A stretch of DNA of 64,000 nt from JACCZX01 sp963807155. Lineage in GTDB: Bacteria; Pseudomonadota; Gammaproteobacteria; Burkholderiales; Burkholderiaceae_F. The stretch lies in contig CAWEAZ010000003.1 of NCBI GenBank assembly GCA_963807155.1, positions 1 through 64,000 of the forward strand, in the 5' to 3' direction. Below are positions 9,409 through 17,816 of this stretch, piece after piece. The notes below the pieces were generated by a model that did not search any database, was not told where the DNA came from, and saw nothing but the letters and a program-made list of their open reading frames with translations. A program made the translations under genes and the position numbers. The stretch's first letter is position 1; each line of letters begins with the position of its first letter.

Positions 9409-10778
9409 GTCGTTCCGTCCGGCCCGTCTTCGAGAACGATACCTTTATCGAGCAAGACCTTGCGAACACGATCGGCCTCGTCGAAGTTCTTTTCCTTCTT
9501 CGCGGTCGCCCGCGCCGAGATCAACAGCTCAATGCCGGCGGTGTCGTCGTCCGAGCCCCGCAGAAACTGCGTGGGATCCTGCTGCAGCAATCCGAGCGTT
9601 TTGCCAAGAGCGCGCAGCTGGCCCGCCAATCGCGCTGATTTGCTTCGATCCTTGCTTCGATTGATTTCGCCGGCCAGGTCGAACAGCGCAGCCAATGCGA
9701 TCGGCGTGTTGAAATCGTCGTTCATCGCATCGTGGAAGCGGCGAGCGTGAGTCTCTTCCCAGTCGAGCGGCAGCTCGTCGGCTTCGGTGTCGCGCAAGGC
9801 CGTATACAAACGGCTCAATGCCGTGCGCGCTTCGACGATCAGCGCCTCGGTAAACGCAATCTGGCTGCGGTAGTGCGGACGCACAAGAAAGAACCGCAAC
9901 ACTTCCGCGTCATACTTCTTCAAGGCCTCGCGAATCGTCATCATGTTGCCGAGCGACTTCGACATTTTCTCGTCGCCCACCCGCAACGCGCCGCAGTGCA
10001 TCCATACATTGGCGAGCGGCACACCAAGTGCGCCTTCGCTCTGAGCAATTTCGTTTTCGTGGTGCGGAAAGATCAGATCCGGCCCGCCACCGTGAATGTC
10101 GAACGTCTTGCCCAAGGTTGCGCACGCCATCGCCGAGCACTCAATGTGCCATCCGGGCCTTCCCGCACCCCACTGCGACGGCCAAGATGGCTCAGCGGGC
10201 TTGGCGCGCTTCCACAGCACGAAGTCGAGCGGGTCTCGCTTGCTGCGCTCGATCGCGACCCGTTCTCCGGCGCGCAAGTCGTCGAGCGACTTACCCGAAA
10301 GCTTTCCATAGCCCGGAAACTTCCGCACTGCGAAGTTGACATCGCCGCCGTCGGCGCCATCGTCTGCCTGATACGCCAGGTCCTTTTGCTGCAGCAGCTC
10401 GATCAGCCCCAGCATCTGCGGCACGTATTCGGTCGCACGCGGCTCCGCATCGGGCATCGCCAATCCGAGCGCTGCAAAATCTTCGTTCATGTAGCGGATG
10501 AAGCGCTCGGTCAGCTCGCCAACGGTTTCGCCGTTTTCGGCGGCGCGCTTGATGATCTTGTCCTCAACATCGGTGATGTTGCGGACGTACGTGACGTCCA
10601 GCCCCAGCACGCGCATCCAACGTTGCGCCATGTCCATCGCCATGAACAGGCGTGCATGCCCCAGGTGGCAGTAGTCGTACACGGTCATTCCGCACACGTA
10701 CAGACCGACGCGGCCGGGCACGATCGGCTGCAAGGGTTGCTTGCTTCGTGACAGCGTGTTGTAGATCTCTAATGGCAC
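9393..10778 (-). CDS. cysS: Cysteinyl-tRNA synthetase
   Basis: 461 aa, the usual length. Class I aminoacyl-tRNA synthetase that charges tRNA-Cys. The HIGH signature appears as HLGH at residues 38-41 and the KMSKS loop as KMSKSLGN. Zinc ligands are visible: Cys29 in YVCGMT, the Cys in WHIECSAMA, and His in the DLIFPHHENE motif. The C-terminal part is the DALR-type anticodon domain. It begins the minus-strand run cysS-alkA-accA-tilS-lysC and is divergent from the TPR gene. Confidence 0.97.
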   Translation of the reverse strand: MPLEIYNTLSRSKQPLQPIVPGRVGLYVCGMTVYDYCHLGHARLFMAMDMAQRWMRVLGLDVTYVRNITDVEDKIIKRAAENGETVGELTERFIRYMNEDFAALGLAMPDAEPRATEYVPQMLGLIELLQQKDLAYQADDGADGGDVNFAVRKFPGYGKLSGKSLDDLRAGERVAIERSKRDPLDFVLWKRAKPAEPSWPSQWGAGRPGWHIECSAMACATLGKTFDIHGGGPDLIFPHHENEIAQSEGALGVPLANVWMHCGALRVGDEKMSKSLGNMMTIREALKKYDAEVLRFFLVRPHYRSQIAFTEALIVEARTALSRLYTALRDTEADELPLDWEETHARRFHDAMNDDFNTPIALAALFDLAGEINRSKDRSKSARLAGQLRALGKTLGLLQQDPTQFLRGSDDDTAGIELLISARATAKKEKNFDEADRVRKVLLDKGIVLEDGPDGTTWRRR

Positions 10779-10873
10779 CTGTTGCTCCGACCGCGCTCAA
10801 TTGGCGGCTGTAGAATCGCGCGCAGTGTAGCGAGCATGCGTGCCGCCTAAGCACCCGTCGCAACCCACGTCCA

Positions 10874-11449
10874 ATGTCGAATAGCGTTTCGCTCGTTCTT
10901 GTTTTGGCTGTCGCAATCGGTCTCGGCGGCGCGGTGCACGCGCAACCGGTGCCGCCGCCGGCGATCGGCGACATTTCGGTCAATGCACCTGATCCGACAC
11001 CGCTCGAAGAAGTTAAAAAGCTGATCGCGGCGGGCCGCAGCAAACAGGCGCTGGCATTCGCTGACGAGCAGCTAGCCAAGAACCCGCGCAATGCGCAGAT
11101 GCGCTTTGTGCGCGGCGTGATCTTGTCTGACATGAACGACAACGACGCCGCGCGCGCAGCGTTTCAGCAGCTCACCGAAGATTTTCCCGAGCTTCCGGAG
11201 CCCTACAACAATCTGGCAGTGCTGTACGCGGCCGCCGGGGAGCTAGAGCGTGCGCGCGCTGCGCTCGAACTGGCGCTGTTTGCACGGCCGGATTACGCAA
11301 CCGCGCACGAAAACATGGGCGATGTTTATTTGCAGATGGCCGCCGATGCCTACCAGCGCGCGGCGACGCTGCAACCGACCAACCGTACGGTTTCCAGCAA
11401 GCTTGCGCTCGCGCGCGAGATGGTGACAAAGGCGCGTGCAACGCGTTGA
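10874..11449 (+). CDS. Secreted tetratricopeptide-repeat protein
   Basis: 191 aa. A signal peptide (hydrophobic core LVLVLAVAIGLGG, likely cleavage after VHAQ) is followed by a proline-rich linker and about three TPR units: LIAAGRSKQALAFADEQLAKNP, MRFVRGVILSDMNDNDAA, and EPYNNLAVLYAAAGELERA. TPR proteins act as protein-interaction scaffolds; no catalytic motif is present. It is followed after about 19 bases by the periplasmic cyclophilin ppiA, and this TPR-ppiA-ppiB-lpxH order is common in Burkholderiales, so a periplasmic or envelope role is likely. Partner unknown. Confidence 0.82.
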   Translation: MSNSVSLVLVLAVAIGLGGAVHAQPVPPPAIGDISVNAPDPTPLEEVKKLIAAGRSKQALAFADEQLAKNPRNAQMRFVRGVILSDMNDNDAARAAFQQLTEDFPELPEPYNNLAVLYAAAGELERARAALELALFARPDYATAHENMGDVYLQMAADAYQRAATLQPTNRTVSSKLALAREMVTKARATR

Positions 11450-11468
11450 ACATGAGAAGAGGATTGCA

Positions 11469-12032
11469 ATGAAGCTTGGAAAATTACTGGCATCAACGCT
11501 GGTCGTTACCGCGTTTTCCGTCGCCGCGCAAACGCCGGCGCCACGCGTGGCGTTCGAAACCAGCGAAGGGAAGATCGTCGTCGAGCTCGCCCCGCAGGCG
11601 GCGCCGAAGACGGTCGACAATTTCCTGACCTATGTAAAGAGTGGCCATTACGACGGCACCGTGTTTCATCGCGTGATCCCGAGCTTCATGATTCAGGGCG
11701 GCGGGTTCACGGCTGACATGAAGGAAAAACCGACGCGCGGAACGATTCCACTTGAAAGCCGCAACGGCTTGAAGAACGAGCGCGGCACACTGGCGATGGC
11801 GCGGCGTGGCGACCCGGACTCCGCGAGCGCGCAGTTCTTTATCAACGTGGTCGATAACGCACGGCTTGACTACCCGAATCCGGATGGCAACGGCTATGCG
11901 GTGTTCGGCAAGGTCGTCGAAGGGATGGACGTGGTCGACAAGATCAGGGCCACCCCGACCGACAGCCGCGGATCTCACCAAAATGTTCCGGTAGCGCCGA
12001 TTACGATCAAGACCGCCCGCGTCGTCAAGTAG
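11469..12032 (+). CDS. ppiA: Periplasmic peptidyl-prolyl cis-trans isomerase (cyclophilin A)
   Basis: 187 aa from the ATG at 11469, chosen because it is preceded by a purine-rich AGAAGAGGA and immediately opens a signal peptide (KLLASTLVVTAFSVAAQ). The cyclophilin core is clear: FHRVIPSFMIQGGG, LAMARRGDPDSASAQFFIN, and YAVFGKVVEGMDVVDKI. It catalyses cis-trans isomerisation of X-Pro bonds in exported proteins. An in-frame upstream extension to 11436 exists but would bury the signal peptide. It is followed by the cytoplasmic paralogue ppiB. Confidence 0.93.
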   Translation: MKLGKLLASTLVVTAFSVAAQTPAPRVAFETSEGKIVVELAPQAAPKTVDNFLTYVKSGHYDGTVFHRVIPSFMIQGGGFTADMKEKPTRGTIPLESRNGLKNERGTLAMARRGDPDSASAQFFINVVDNARLDYPNPDGNGYAVFGKVVEGMDVVDKIRATPTDSRGSHQNVPVAPITIKTARVVK

Positions 12033-12055
12033 ACGCCTCAATTCCAGGAGCACGA

Positions 12056-12547
12056 ATGGTCCGTCTGTACACCAACTATGGCCCGATCACGATCGAGCTC
12101 GACCACGAGCGCGCGCCCAAGACCGCGGCCAACTTCGAAAACTACGTGCGCAACGGGTTCTACGACGGCACGTTGTTTCATCGCGTGATCAACGGCTTCA
12201 TGATCCAGGGCGGCGGCTTCGAGCCGGGCATGCGCCAAAAAACGGCGGAAGATTCAATCGACAACGAAGCGCGCAACGGACTGCGCAACACGAAGTACAC
12301 GGTGGCAATGGCGCGCACCGGCGATCCGCATTCGGCGTCATCGCAGTTCTTCATCAACGTCGCCGACAACGAGTTTCTGAATCACACGTCGCCGTCGCCG
12401 CAGGGATGGGGTTACTGCGTGTTCGGCAAGGTCATCGAGGGCACGGACACGGTCGACAAGATCAAGGTGCTGCGCACGGGCCGGCATGGTTCGCATCAGG
12501 ACGTGCCGGAAGTCAACGTGTTAGTCGAGCGCGCCGAAATCATTTGA
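12056..12547 (+). CDS. ppiB: Cytoplasmic peptidyl-prolyl cis-trans isomerase (cyclophilin B)
   Basis: 163 aa, the standard length for PpiB, without a signal peptide. It shares the catalytic stretches with ppiA: LFHRVINGFMIQGGGF, MARTGDPHSASSQFFINV, and YCVFGKVIEGTDTVDKIK. An AGGAG ribosome-binding site precedes the ATG. It accelerates proline isomerisation in the cytoplasm. The stop codon overlaps the presumed TTG start of lpxH, suggesting coupling. Confidence 0.95.
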   Translation: MVRLYTNYGPITIELDHERAPKTAANFENYVRNGFYDGTLFHRVINGFMIQGGGFEPGMRQKTAEDSIDNEARNGLRNTKYTVAMARTGDPHSASSQFFINVADNEFLNHTSPSPQGWGYCVFGKVIEGTDTVDKIKVLRTGRHGSHQDVPEVNVLVERAEII

Positions 12548-13335
12548 ACCTGGTTGATCCGCCGCCGGCGCTGGCGGTCACGCAGTCGATCGAGCCGCTG
12601 ATCGACCCGGTTTTCATTTCGGATCTGCATTTGGCGCTTGAGCGGCCCGCAACGCTGCAGCGGTTCTTTCGTTTCATGCAGGCCGATGCGCCGCGCCACC
12701 TCGAGCTCGTCATCCTGGGTGACTTATTCGAGTTCTGGATCGGCGATGATGCGGCACCGGCATCCAAACCCGTCGTCGACGCACTGGCAGCCGCTTCCAA
12801 GGCCAAGCAGCGCGTGTTTCTGATGCATGGAAACCGCGACCCGTTGATCGGTCACGAGTTCGCTCGCGCGGCCGGCGCGACGTTGCTCGCCGATCCGATC
12901 ATCGTCGAGGTCGCTGGAACGACGACGCTGCTGTCGCACGGCGATGCGTGGTGCACGCGCGACGTCGCCTACCAGCAGTTTCGCGCGATGGTTCGAAGTC
13001 CGGACTTCCAGCGCGACTTCCTCGCGAAGTCGGTCGATGAGCGAATCGCCGTGGCGAAAAGCGCGCGCATGCAGAGCGATGCCGAGAAATCGATCAAGGC
13101 CATGGACATCATGGACGTCACACCTGAGGCGATCGGCGCAGCGCTGAAAAGCGCAGGCGTTCGCCGCATCATCCACGGGCACACGCACCGGCCCGCCGCT
13201 CACGTGATCGATCTCGAGGGTACGAACGCCGAACGCTGGGTTCTGCCCGATTGGGATCTCGACGACACCGAGCCGCGCGGCGGCTATCTTGATTTTGTCG
13301 ACGGCCGTCCGCGATTGGTGTTTTTCGACGACTGA
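12544..13335 (+). CDS. lpxH: UDP-2,3-diacylglucosamine hydrolase
   Basis: About 263 aa. LpxH cleaves UDP-2,3-diacylglucosamine to lipid X and UMP in lipid A synthesis, at the inner membrane face. The calcineurin-like metallophosphatase motifs are all present: FISDLHL, GDLFEFWIGDD, GNRD, SHGDAWCTRD and HGHTHRP. I place the start at the TTG at 12544, which overlaps the ppiB stop as TTGA; no ATG or GTG lies in frame between that point and the first conserved motif. The frame is open upstream to 12406, but that part lies inside ppiB. It converges with cysE. Confidence 0.9.
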   Translation: MNLVDPPPALAVTQSIEPLIDPVFISDLHLALERPATLQRFFRFMQADAPRHLELVILGDLFEFWIGDDAAPASKPVVDALAAASKAKQRVFLMHGNRDPLIGHEFARAAGATLLADPIIVEVAGTTTLLSHGDAWCTRDVAYQQFRAMVRSPDFQRDFLAKSVDERIAVAKSARMQSDAEKSIKAMDIMDVTPEAIGAALKSAGVRRIIHGHTHRPAAHVIDLEGTNAERWVLPDWDLDDTEPRGGYLDFVDGRPRLVFFDD

Positions 13336-13338
13336 ACG

Positions 13339-14097
13339 CTACTCGTCGACCAATCGATTCAACTGCGCGGCATCGACCTTCGGCACTTCAATCGAGCCCT
13401 CATCGAGCGAAATGCCGCTGCGCTCCAGCGCTGCGACCAGACGCTCAATTTCACGCTGCTGAGCGGCCGCATGGTCGATCAGGCCGTGCAGCGCCTTGGT
13501 CAGCGGATCGTCACCCTCCTGCGTGATGCCGTACGCCGAGAAGCCCATCGCATTTGCGGCTTCTTCGCGTTGTGCTTCGGTTTCCTTATGCAGGATGCGA
13601 GCCGGGTTTCCGACTGCGGTCGCACCGGCCGGAACTTCCTTGACCACCACGGCGTTGGAGCCGATGCGAGCGTGGTCGCCGACTGAAAATCCGCCGAGCA
13701 CCTTCGCCCCGGCACCGACAATGACGCCGCGCCCGAGCGTCGGGTGCCGCTTCGCGCCCTTCATCGTCGACGTGCCGCCGAGCGTGACGCCCTGATAAAT
13801 CGTCGAACCGTCGCCGATGACCGCCGTTTCTCCGATCACAATGCCCATGCCGTGGTCGATAAACACAAAGCGGCCGATCTGCGCACCGGGGTGAATTTCA
13901 ATACCGGTGAAAAACCGATTCAGATGCGAGATGAAACGCCCGAGCCAGTGCAGCCCGCCTTTCCAGCAACTATTCGCAACGCGGTGCATCCACAGCGCGT
14001 GCACGCCCGGATAGCACGTCAACACTTCCCAGCGCGAGCGCGCCGCAGGGTCTCGCTGCAAAATGCAATCGATGTCTTCGCGCAGCTGGGTAAACAT
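13339..14097 (-). CDS. cysE: Serine O-acetyltransferase
   Basis: 252 aa from the ATG at 14097 (MFTQLREDI), the position where CysE homologues begin. It acetylates L-serine to O-acetylserine, the precursor of cysteine. The N-terminal helical domain is followed by left-handed beta-helix hexapeptide repeats: FVFIDHGMGIVIGETAVIGD, YQGVTLGG, and HPTLGRGVIVGAGAKVLG. The catalytic His is in the DHGMG segment. The C-terminal tail after about residue 190 is longer than in short CysE forms. The open frame extends upstream to 14184, overlapping trmJ, which is unlikely to be used. Confidence 0.93.
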   Translation of the reverse strand: MFTQLREDIDCILQRDPAARSRWEVLTCYPGVHALWMHRVANSCWKGGLHWLGRFISHLNRFFTGIEIHPGAQIGRFVFIDHGMGIVIGETAVIGDGSTIYQGVTLGGTSTMKGAKRHPTLGRGVIVGAGAKVLGGFSVGDHARIGSNAVVVKEVPAGATAVGNPARILHKETEAQREEAANAMGFSAYGITQEGDDPLTKALHGLIDHAAAQQREIERLVAALERSGISLDEGSIEVPKVDAAQLNRLVDE

Positions 14098-14110
14098 CGA
14101 ACGATTGTAA

Positions 14111-14887
14111 CTAGCGGTGTTTCTTGCGTCCGGCGCGCTCGCTGCGCGATTCGATAATGGCGGCGCTGATACCGCGCAGCACATCCAATTCGGTCTGCGT
14201 CGGGCGCGCCCGGTTGAACAGCCTCCGCAGGCGCGCCATCAGGCGCTTCGGCTCCTCTGGGTCGAGATAGCCGATCGCCACCATCGCCTGCTCCAGGTGC
14301 GTATACAAACCCTCCAGTGCGACGACACCGGCCGGTGCCTCGTCGTCGGCAAAGCGCGTCTGCTCGGGTTGAATGTCGGCGCCGCCCTTCAGCGCGAGCT
14401 GGCATTCGTACGCCGTCACCTGTACGGCCTGCGCCAGGTTGAGCGACGAAAACTCGGCGCTCGCAGGAATTCCGCAGGAGAACTGGCAACGCTCGACGTC
14501 TTCGTTGCGCAGCCCATCGCGCTCGGTGCCGAACACGAACGCAACGTCGCCTTCCTCGCGCGAGCTCAAGGCTTGGCCGGTCTGCAGTGCCGCACTGCGA
14601 ACGTCGACCATCGGCGGGCCGAACTGACGGTCGTAGCCGGTCATTGCGTACGCCGTCGTGACACCTTCCAGCGCTTGCGCCAGCGTCGAGTGAGTCTCGC
14701 TCGCCGCCAGCACATCGTTACCGCCGGTCGCTAGCGCGACGGCCTCCGGATGCTCGCGATAATCGGGCAGACGCGGGTTCACGATCACCAGCCGGCGAAA
14801 CCCCATCGTTTTTATCGCGCGTGCGGCCGCTCCGATATTGCCGGGGTGACTGGGGGCCACAAGCACGAAGCGAACGCGATCGAACAC
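14111..14887 (-). CDS. trmJ: tRNA (cytidine/uridine-2'-O-)-methyltransferase
   Basis: 258 aa, starting at a GTG. TrmJ uses S-adenosylmethionine to methylate the 2'-OH of nucleotide 32 in several tRNAs. SPOUT-class features are visible: FVLVAPSHPGNIGAAARAIKTMGF at the N-terminus, the FVFGTERDGLRNEDVERC knot segment, and FSSLNLAQAVQVTAYE near the end of the knot. The C-terminal extension (about residues 165-258), rich in basic residues, fits the TrmJ dimerisation domain. It lies 13 bp upstream of cysE. Confidence 0.93.
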   Translation of the reverse strand: MFDRVRFVLVAPSHPGNIGAAARAIKTMGFRRLVIVNPRLPDYREHPEAVALATGGNDVLAASETHSTLAQALEGVTTAYAMTGYDRQFGPPMVDVRSAALQTGQALSSREEGDVAFVFGTERDGLRNEDVERCQFSCGIPASAEFSSLNLAQAVQVTAYECQLALKGGADIQPEQTRFADDEAPAGVVALEGLYTHLEQAMVAIGYLDPEEPKRLMARLRRLFNRARPTQTELDVLRGISAAIIESRSERAGRKKHR

Positions 14888-14971
14888 CGTGGTCGGCAGA
14901 GGTTGGACGTCGATGCACTAAACTGCACGCTCAGTCTAATCGCCGCTCGAATTTCTTGAGCGCGCTTCCTC

Positions 14972-15799
14972 ATGCACCCGATGCTCAACACGGCCATCAA
15001 GGCCGCACGCAAGGCCGGCTCGATCATTAATCGCGCCAGCCTCGATCTCGACTTGATCCGCGTTTCGAACAAGGGACGCAGCGACTTCGTCACCGAAGTC
15101 GACAAGGCAGCCGAACAGGCGATTCTCGAAATCGTCTCGAAGGCGTATCCGGACCACGCGATCCTGGCCGAAGAATCCGGCGCTTCCGGAAAATCCGAAT
15201 ACACGTGGATCATCGACCCGCTCGATGGCACGACCAACTTCATTCACGGCTTCCCGCAATACGCGGTATCGATCGCGCTCAGGCATCGCGAGCACGTAAC
15301 GCAGGCGGTCGTCTACGACCCGACGCGTAACGAACTGTTTACCGCGACGCGCGGACGCGGCGCGTTCATGAACGAGCGCCGGCTGCGCGTCTCAAAGCGC
15401 GAGCGCTTGGCCGATTGCCTGATCGGCACCGGCTTTCCGTTTCGCTCTATCGAGCACCTGGACGAGTATGTGCGGATGTTCAAAAGCATCACCGAGGTCG
15501 TGGCAGGAGTGCGCCGTCCTGGGGCCGCGGCGCTCGACCTCGCGTACGTCGCTGCCGGCCGCCTCGACGGCTTCTGGGAAATCGGCTTGTCGCCGTGGGA
15601 CATGGCCGCGGGCAGCCTATTGATTCTTGAGGCGGGCGGGCTCGTTTCCAACTTTCAGGGCGACCCCGGCTTCATGGAAGACGGCCGCATCGTGTGCGCA
15701 TCGCCTAAGATTTTTCCGCAATTGCTGAAGCTGGTCGGTGGCGTGCACGGAACGCGAAAGGCTGCCGGGCCGCGCGACTCTGATCAAGCTGCGCTTTAA
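14972..15799 (+). CDS. suhB: Inositol monophosphatase family protein
   Basis: 275 aa. The Mg-dependent phosphatase motifs are complete: DFVTEVDKAAE, LAEESG, WIIDPLDGTTNF (metal ligands), and near the C-terminus the GFWEIGLSPWDMAAG segment. SuhB hydrolyses myo-inositol phosphates in vitro and in E. coli also acts with Nus factors in rRNA transcription antitermination. Here it is divergent from trmJ, the arrangement usual in beta- and gammaproteobacteria. Length is normal. The next gene, a Bug receptor, follows after 33 bases. Confidence 0.95.
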   Translation: MHPMLNTAIKAARKAGSIINRASLDLDLIRVSNKGRSDFVTEVDKAAEQAILEIVSKAYPDHAILAEESGASGKSEYTWIIDPLDGTTNFIHGFPQYAVSIALRHREHVTQAVVYDPTRNELFTATRGRGAFMNERRLRVSKRERLADCLIGTGFPFRSIEHLDEYVRMFKSITEVVAGVRRPGAAALDLAYVAAGRLDGFWEIGLSPWDMAAGSLLILEAGGLVSNFQGDPGFMEDGRIVCASPKIFPQLLKLVGGVHGTRKAAGPRDSDQAAL

Positions 15800-15832
15800 G
15801 TTTGAGTTTGCGATTCTGAAATCGGAGGACGT

Positions 15833-16804
15833 ATGTTGAAACGCTGTATCTCTGGGGCTGTCTGGTGCGCGATGGCTGCGTTTACAACGCTCGCGCTGGC
15901 GCAGACCTACCCTGTCAAGCCGGTGCGGATCATGGTTGGCGCCAACGCCGGGGGCGGCACCGACATCATCGCGCGCGTCCTTGCAGAAAAGTATCAGGTG
16001 GCGTTGGGCCAGCCATTTATTGTCGAGAACCGGCCCGGCGCATCCAACACGATCGCCGCCGACCTGACCGCGAAAGCCGCGCCCGACGGCCATACGTTGC
16101 TGCTGGCGACCAACACCGGCCAAGCGATCGCGCCCCATCTGATCAAGCTGAGCTTTGACACCAACAAGGATCTGATTCCCATCGCGCTGATCGTCACCGT
16201 GCCGAACGTGCTGGTGGTGACGCCGAATTTGCCGGCGAACAATGTCAAGGAGCTGATTGCACTGATGAAGGCCAAGCCCGAGGCGTTCTCCTACGGCTCG
16301 TCGGGCGTGGGCAGTACACAGCACCTCGCCGGTGAGGCGTTCAATCTTGCCGCCGGCACCAAGGCCGTTCACATTCCGTACAAGGGCTCGGCGCAAGCGC
16401 TGGCCGATCTTTCCGGTGGGCAGATTCAGATGAACTTCGACACAACCTCGTCGGCGATGGCATTCATCAAGGGCGGCAAGGTCAAGGCGCTCGCGGTGAT
16501 GAGTCCGCAGCGCACGCCAGAACTGCCCGACGTACCGACCCTCGCCGAAGCCGGACTGCCCGGCGTTGAGATGACGACTTGGTACGGCCTGTTCGTGACC
16601 GCAGGGACGCCAAAGGACGTTGTCAACCGGATCTATGCAGAGACGATCAAGGTGTTGCAGCTGCCCGATGTGCAGAAGCGCCTCATCGCGCTCGGTGGCG
16701 AACCCGGCAAGGTCACGCAAGAGCAATTCGCGGCGCTGGTGAAGTCCGACTATGAACGCTTTGGCCGGCTGATCAAGGACGCGAATGTGAAGATCGAGCA
16801 GTGA
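15833..16804 (+). CDS. Bug/TctC family substrate-binding receptor
   Basis: 323 aa, intact. A signal peptide ends near LALAQ; the mature protein starts YPVKPVRIMVGANAGGGTDI and contains FIVENRPGAS, the AAPDGHTLL segment, and WYGLFVTAGTPKDVV, all standard for the Bug fold. It binds a small anionic or polar ligand in the periplasm. An AGGACG ribosome-binding site precedes the ATG. The stop overlaps the GTG start of the pdxA-like gene (GTGA), a strong sign of one transcript, so the ligand may be related to that enzyme's substrate. No membrane TctA/TctB partner is in the window. Confidence 0.92.
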   Translation: MLKRCISGAVWCAMAAFTTLALAQTYPVKPVRIMVGANAGGGTDIIARVLAEKYQVALGQPFIVENRPGASNTIAADLTAKAAPDGHTLLLATNTGQAIAPHLIKLSFDTNKDLIPIALIVTVPNVLVVTPNLPANNVKELIALMKAKPEAFSYGSSGVGSTQHLAGEAFNLAAGTKAVHIPYKGSAQALADLSGGQIQMNFDTTSSAMAFIKGGKVKALAVMSPQRTPELPDVPTLAEAGLPGVEMTTWYGLFVTAGTPKDVVNRIYAETIKVLQLPDVQKRLIALGGEPGKVTQEQFAALVKSDYERFGRLIKDANVKIEQ

Positions 16805-17802
16805 AGCCGACGATCGCACTGTTCACCGGCGACCCCGCCGGTATTGGGCCTGAACTCGTCGCGCAGCTCCTCGCTGACGGCACCGCGCAGCAGGCGGCCG
16901 ACATCCTGCTGATCGGCAGCCGCCCGGTGCTCGACGACGGCATGCGCAGCGCGAAAGTGCACGTCGATCTCGACTTTGGTGCCGCTGTACGCGCGCCTGC
17001 GCGGCCGCGTGTCGTGGACTGGGCGCACGTGAATGAAGGCGACTTCGCCGTGGGCACGGTCGGACAGAAGAATGGGCGGTACATGCTTGACGGCCTGGCA
17101 CTGGGTCTCGACCTGTGCCAGCGCGGCGTTGCCGATGCGATGTGCTTCGCGCCGCTGAACAAGGCGGCGTTGCGCGCTGGCGGCATGCAGCACGCCGATG
17201 AGCTGCACTATTTCTGCGAGCTGCTTGACTTTCATGGCAGCTGCGTCGAATTCAACGTTCTCGAATCGCTGTGGACGTCGCGCGTGACTTCGCACGTGCC
17301 GCTGAAGGACGTTAGCGCGCTGATCACGCGCGAAGGCGTCGCAGCGGGTGTCGAATTGCTGACGCGCGGATTGGCGTCCACCGGCATCAAGGCGCCCCGC
17401 ATCGCGGTGTGCGGACTGAACCCGCACAACGGCGACAACGGGGCATTCGGTACGGAAGAATTGGAGACCATCGGCCCCGGCGTAGAGCTTGCGCGCGAGC
17501 GCGGCTTTCCCGCCGATGGTCCCTTCCCAGCCGACACGATCTTCGTGCGCGCGCTGCGCAAGGACGGCGCCGGCTACGACGGCGTGCTGACGATGTATCA
17601 CGACCAAGGTCAGATCGCGATGAAGCTGATGGGATTCGACAGAGGCGTCACGGTGCCTGGCGGCCTGCCGATTTCCATCACGACCCCGGCGCATGGCACG
17701 GCGTACGACATTGCCGGGCGCGGCATCGCCAATACCGGCGCCATGCAGAACGCGTTTGCGCTGGCTTGCCGGATGGGCGCAACCCGAATGCAGGCGGCGT
17801 AG
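16801..17802 (+). CDS. pdxA: 4-hydroxythreonine-4-phosphate dehydrogenase family (PdxA or PdxA2-like)
   Basis: 333 aa with a GTG start overlapping the preceding stop. The family oxidises a phosphorylated 2-hydroxy acid with NAD; PdxA itself works in pyridoxal phosphate synthesis. GDPAGIGPEL at the N-terminus, the CFAPLNKAAL segment, SHVPLKDV, and the metal-site region MYHDQGQ (Tyr266-His267-Asp268) are conserved, as is GTAYDIAGRG. In betaproteobacteria the biosynthetic pdxA normally lies with surA and ksgA. Coupling to a Bug receptor instead suggests a PdxA2-type catabolic enzyme (for example acting on a four-carbon sugar-acid phosphate). No DUF1537 kinase gene, the usual PdxA2 partner, is seen. 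Confidence 0.85.
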   Translation: MKPTIALFTGDPAGIGPELVAQLLADGTAQQAADILLIGSRPVLDDGMRSAKVHVDLDFGAAVRAPARPRVVDWAHVNEGDFAVGTVGQKNGRYMLDGLALGLDLCQRGVADAMCFAPLNKAALRAGGMQHADELHYFCELLDFHGSCVEFNVLESLWTSRVTSHVPLKDVSALITREGVAAGVELLTRGLASTGIKAPRIAVCGLNPHNGDNGAFGTEELETIGPGVELARERGFPADGPFPADTIFVRALRKDGAGYDGVLTMYHDQGQIAMKLMGFDRGVTVPGGLPISITTPAHGTAYDIAGRGIANTGAMQNAFALACRMGATRMQAA

Positions 17803-17816
17803 CGACCATCGATCGC

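Noticed and set aside
9732..10751. A 339-codon plus-strand frame across cysS
   Set aside because: It is antisense to a full-length, motif-complete cysteinyl-tRNA synthetase.
15617..16819. A 400-codon minus-strand frame across suhB and the Bug gene
   Set aside because: It is antisense to two intact genes and has no recognisable domain.
17409..17816. Longer N-terminus for mutS
   Set aside because: The extension lies inside pdxA in another frame, and the MutS family start matches 17817.
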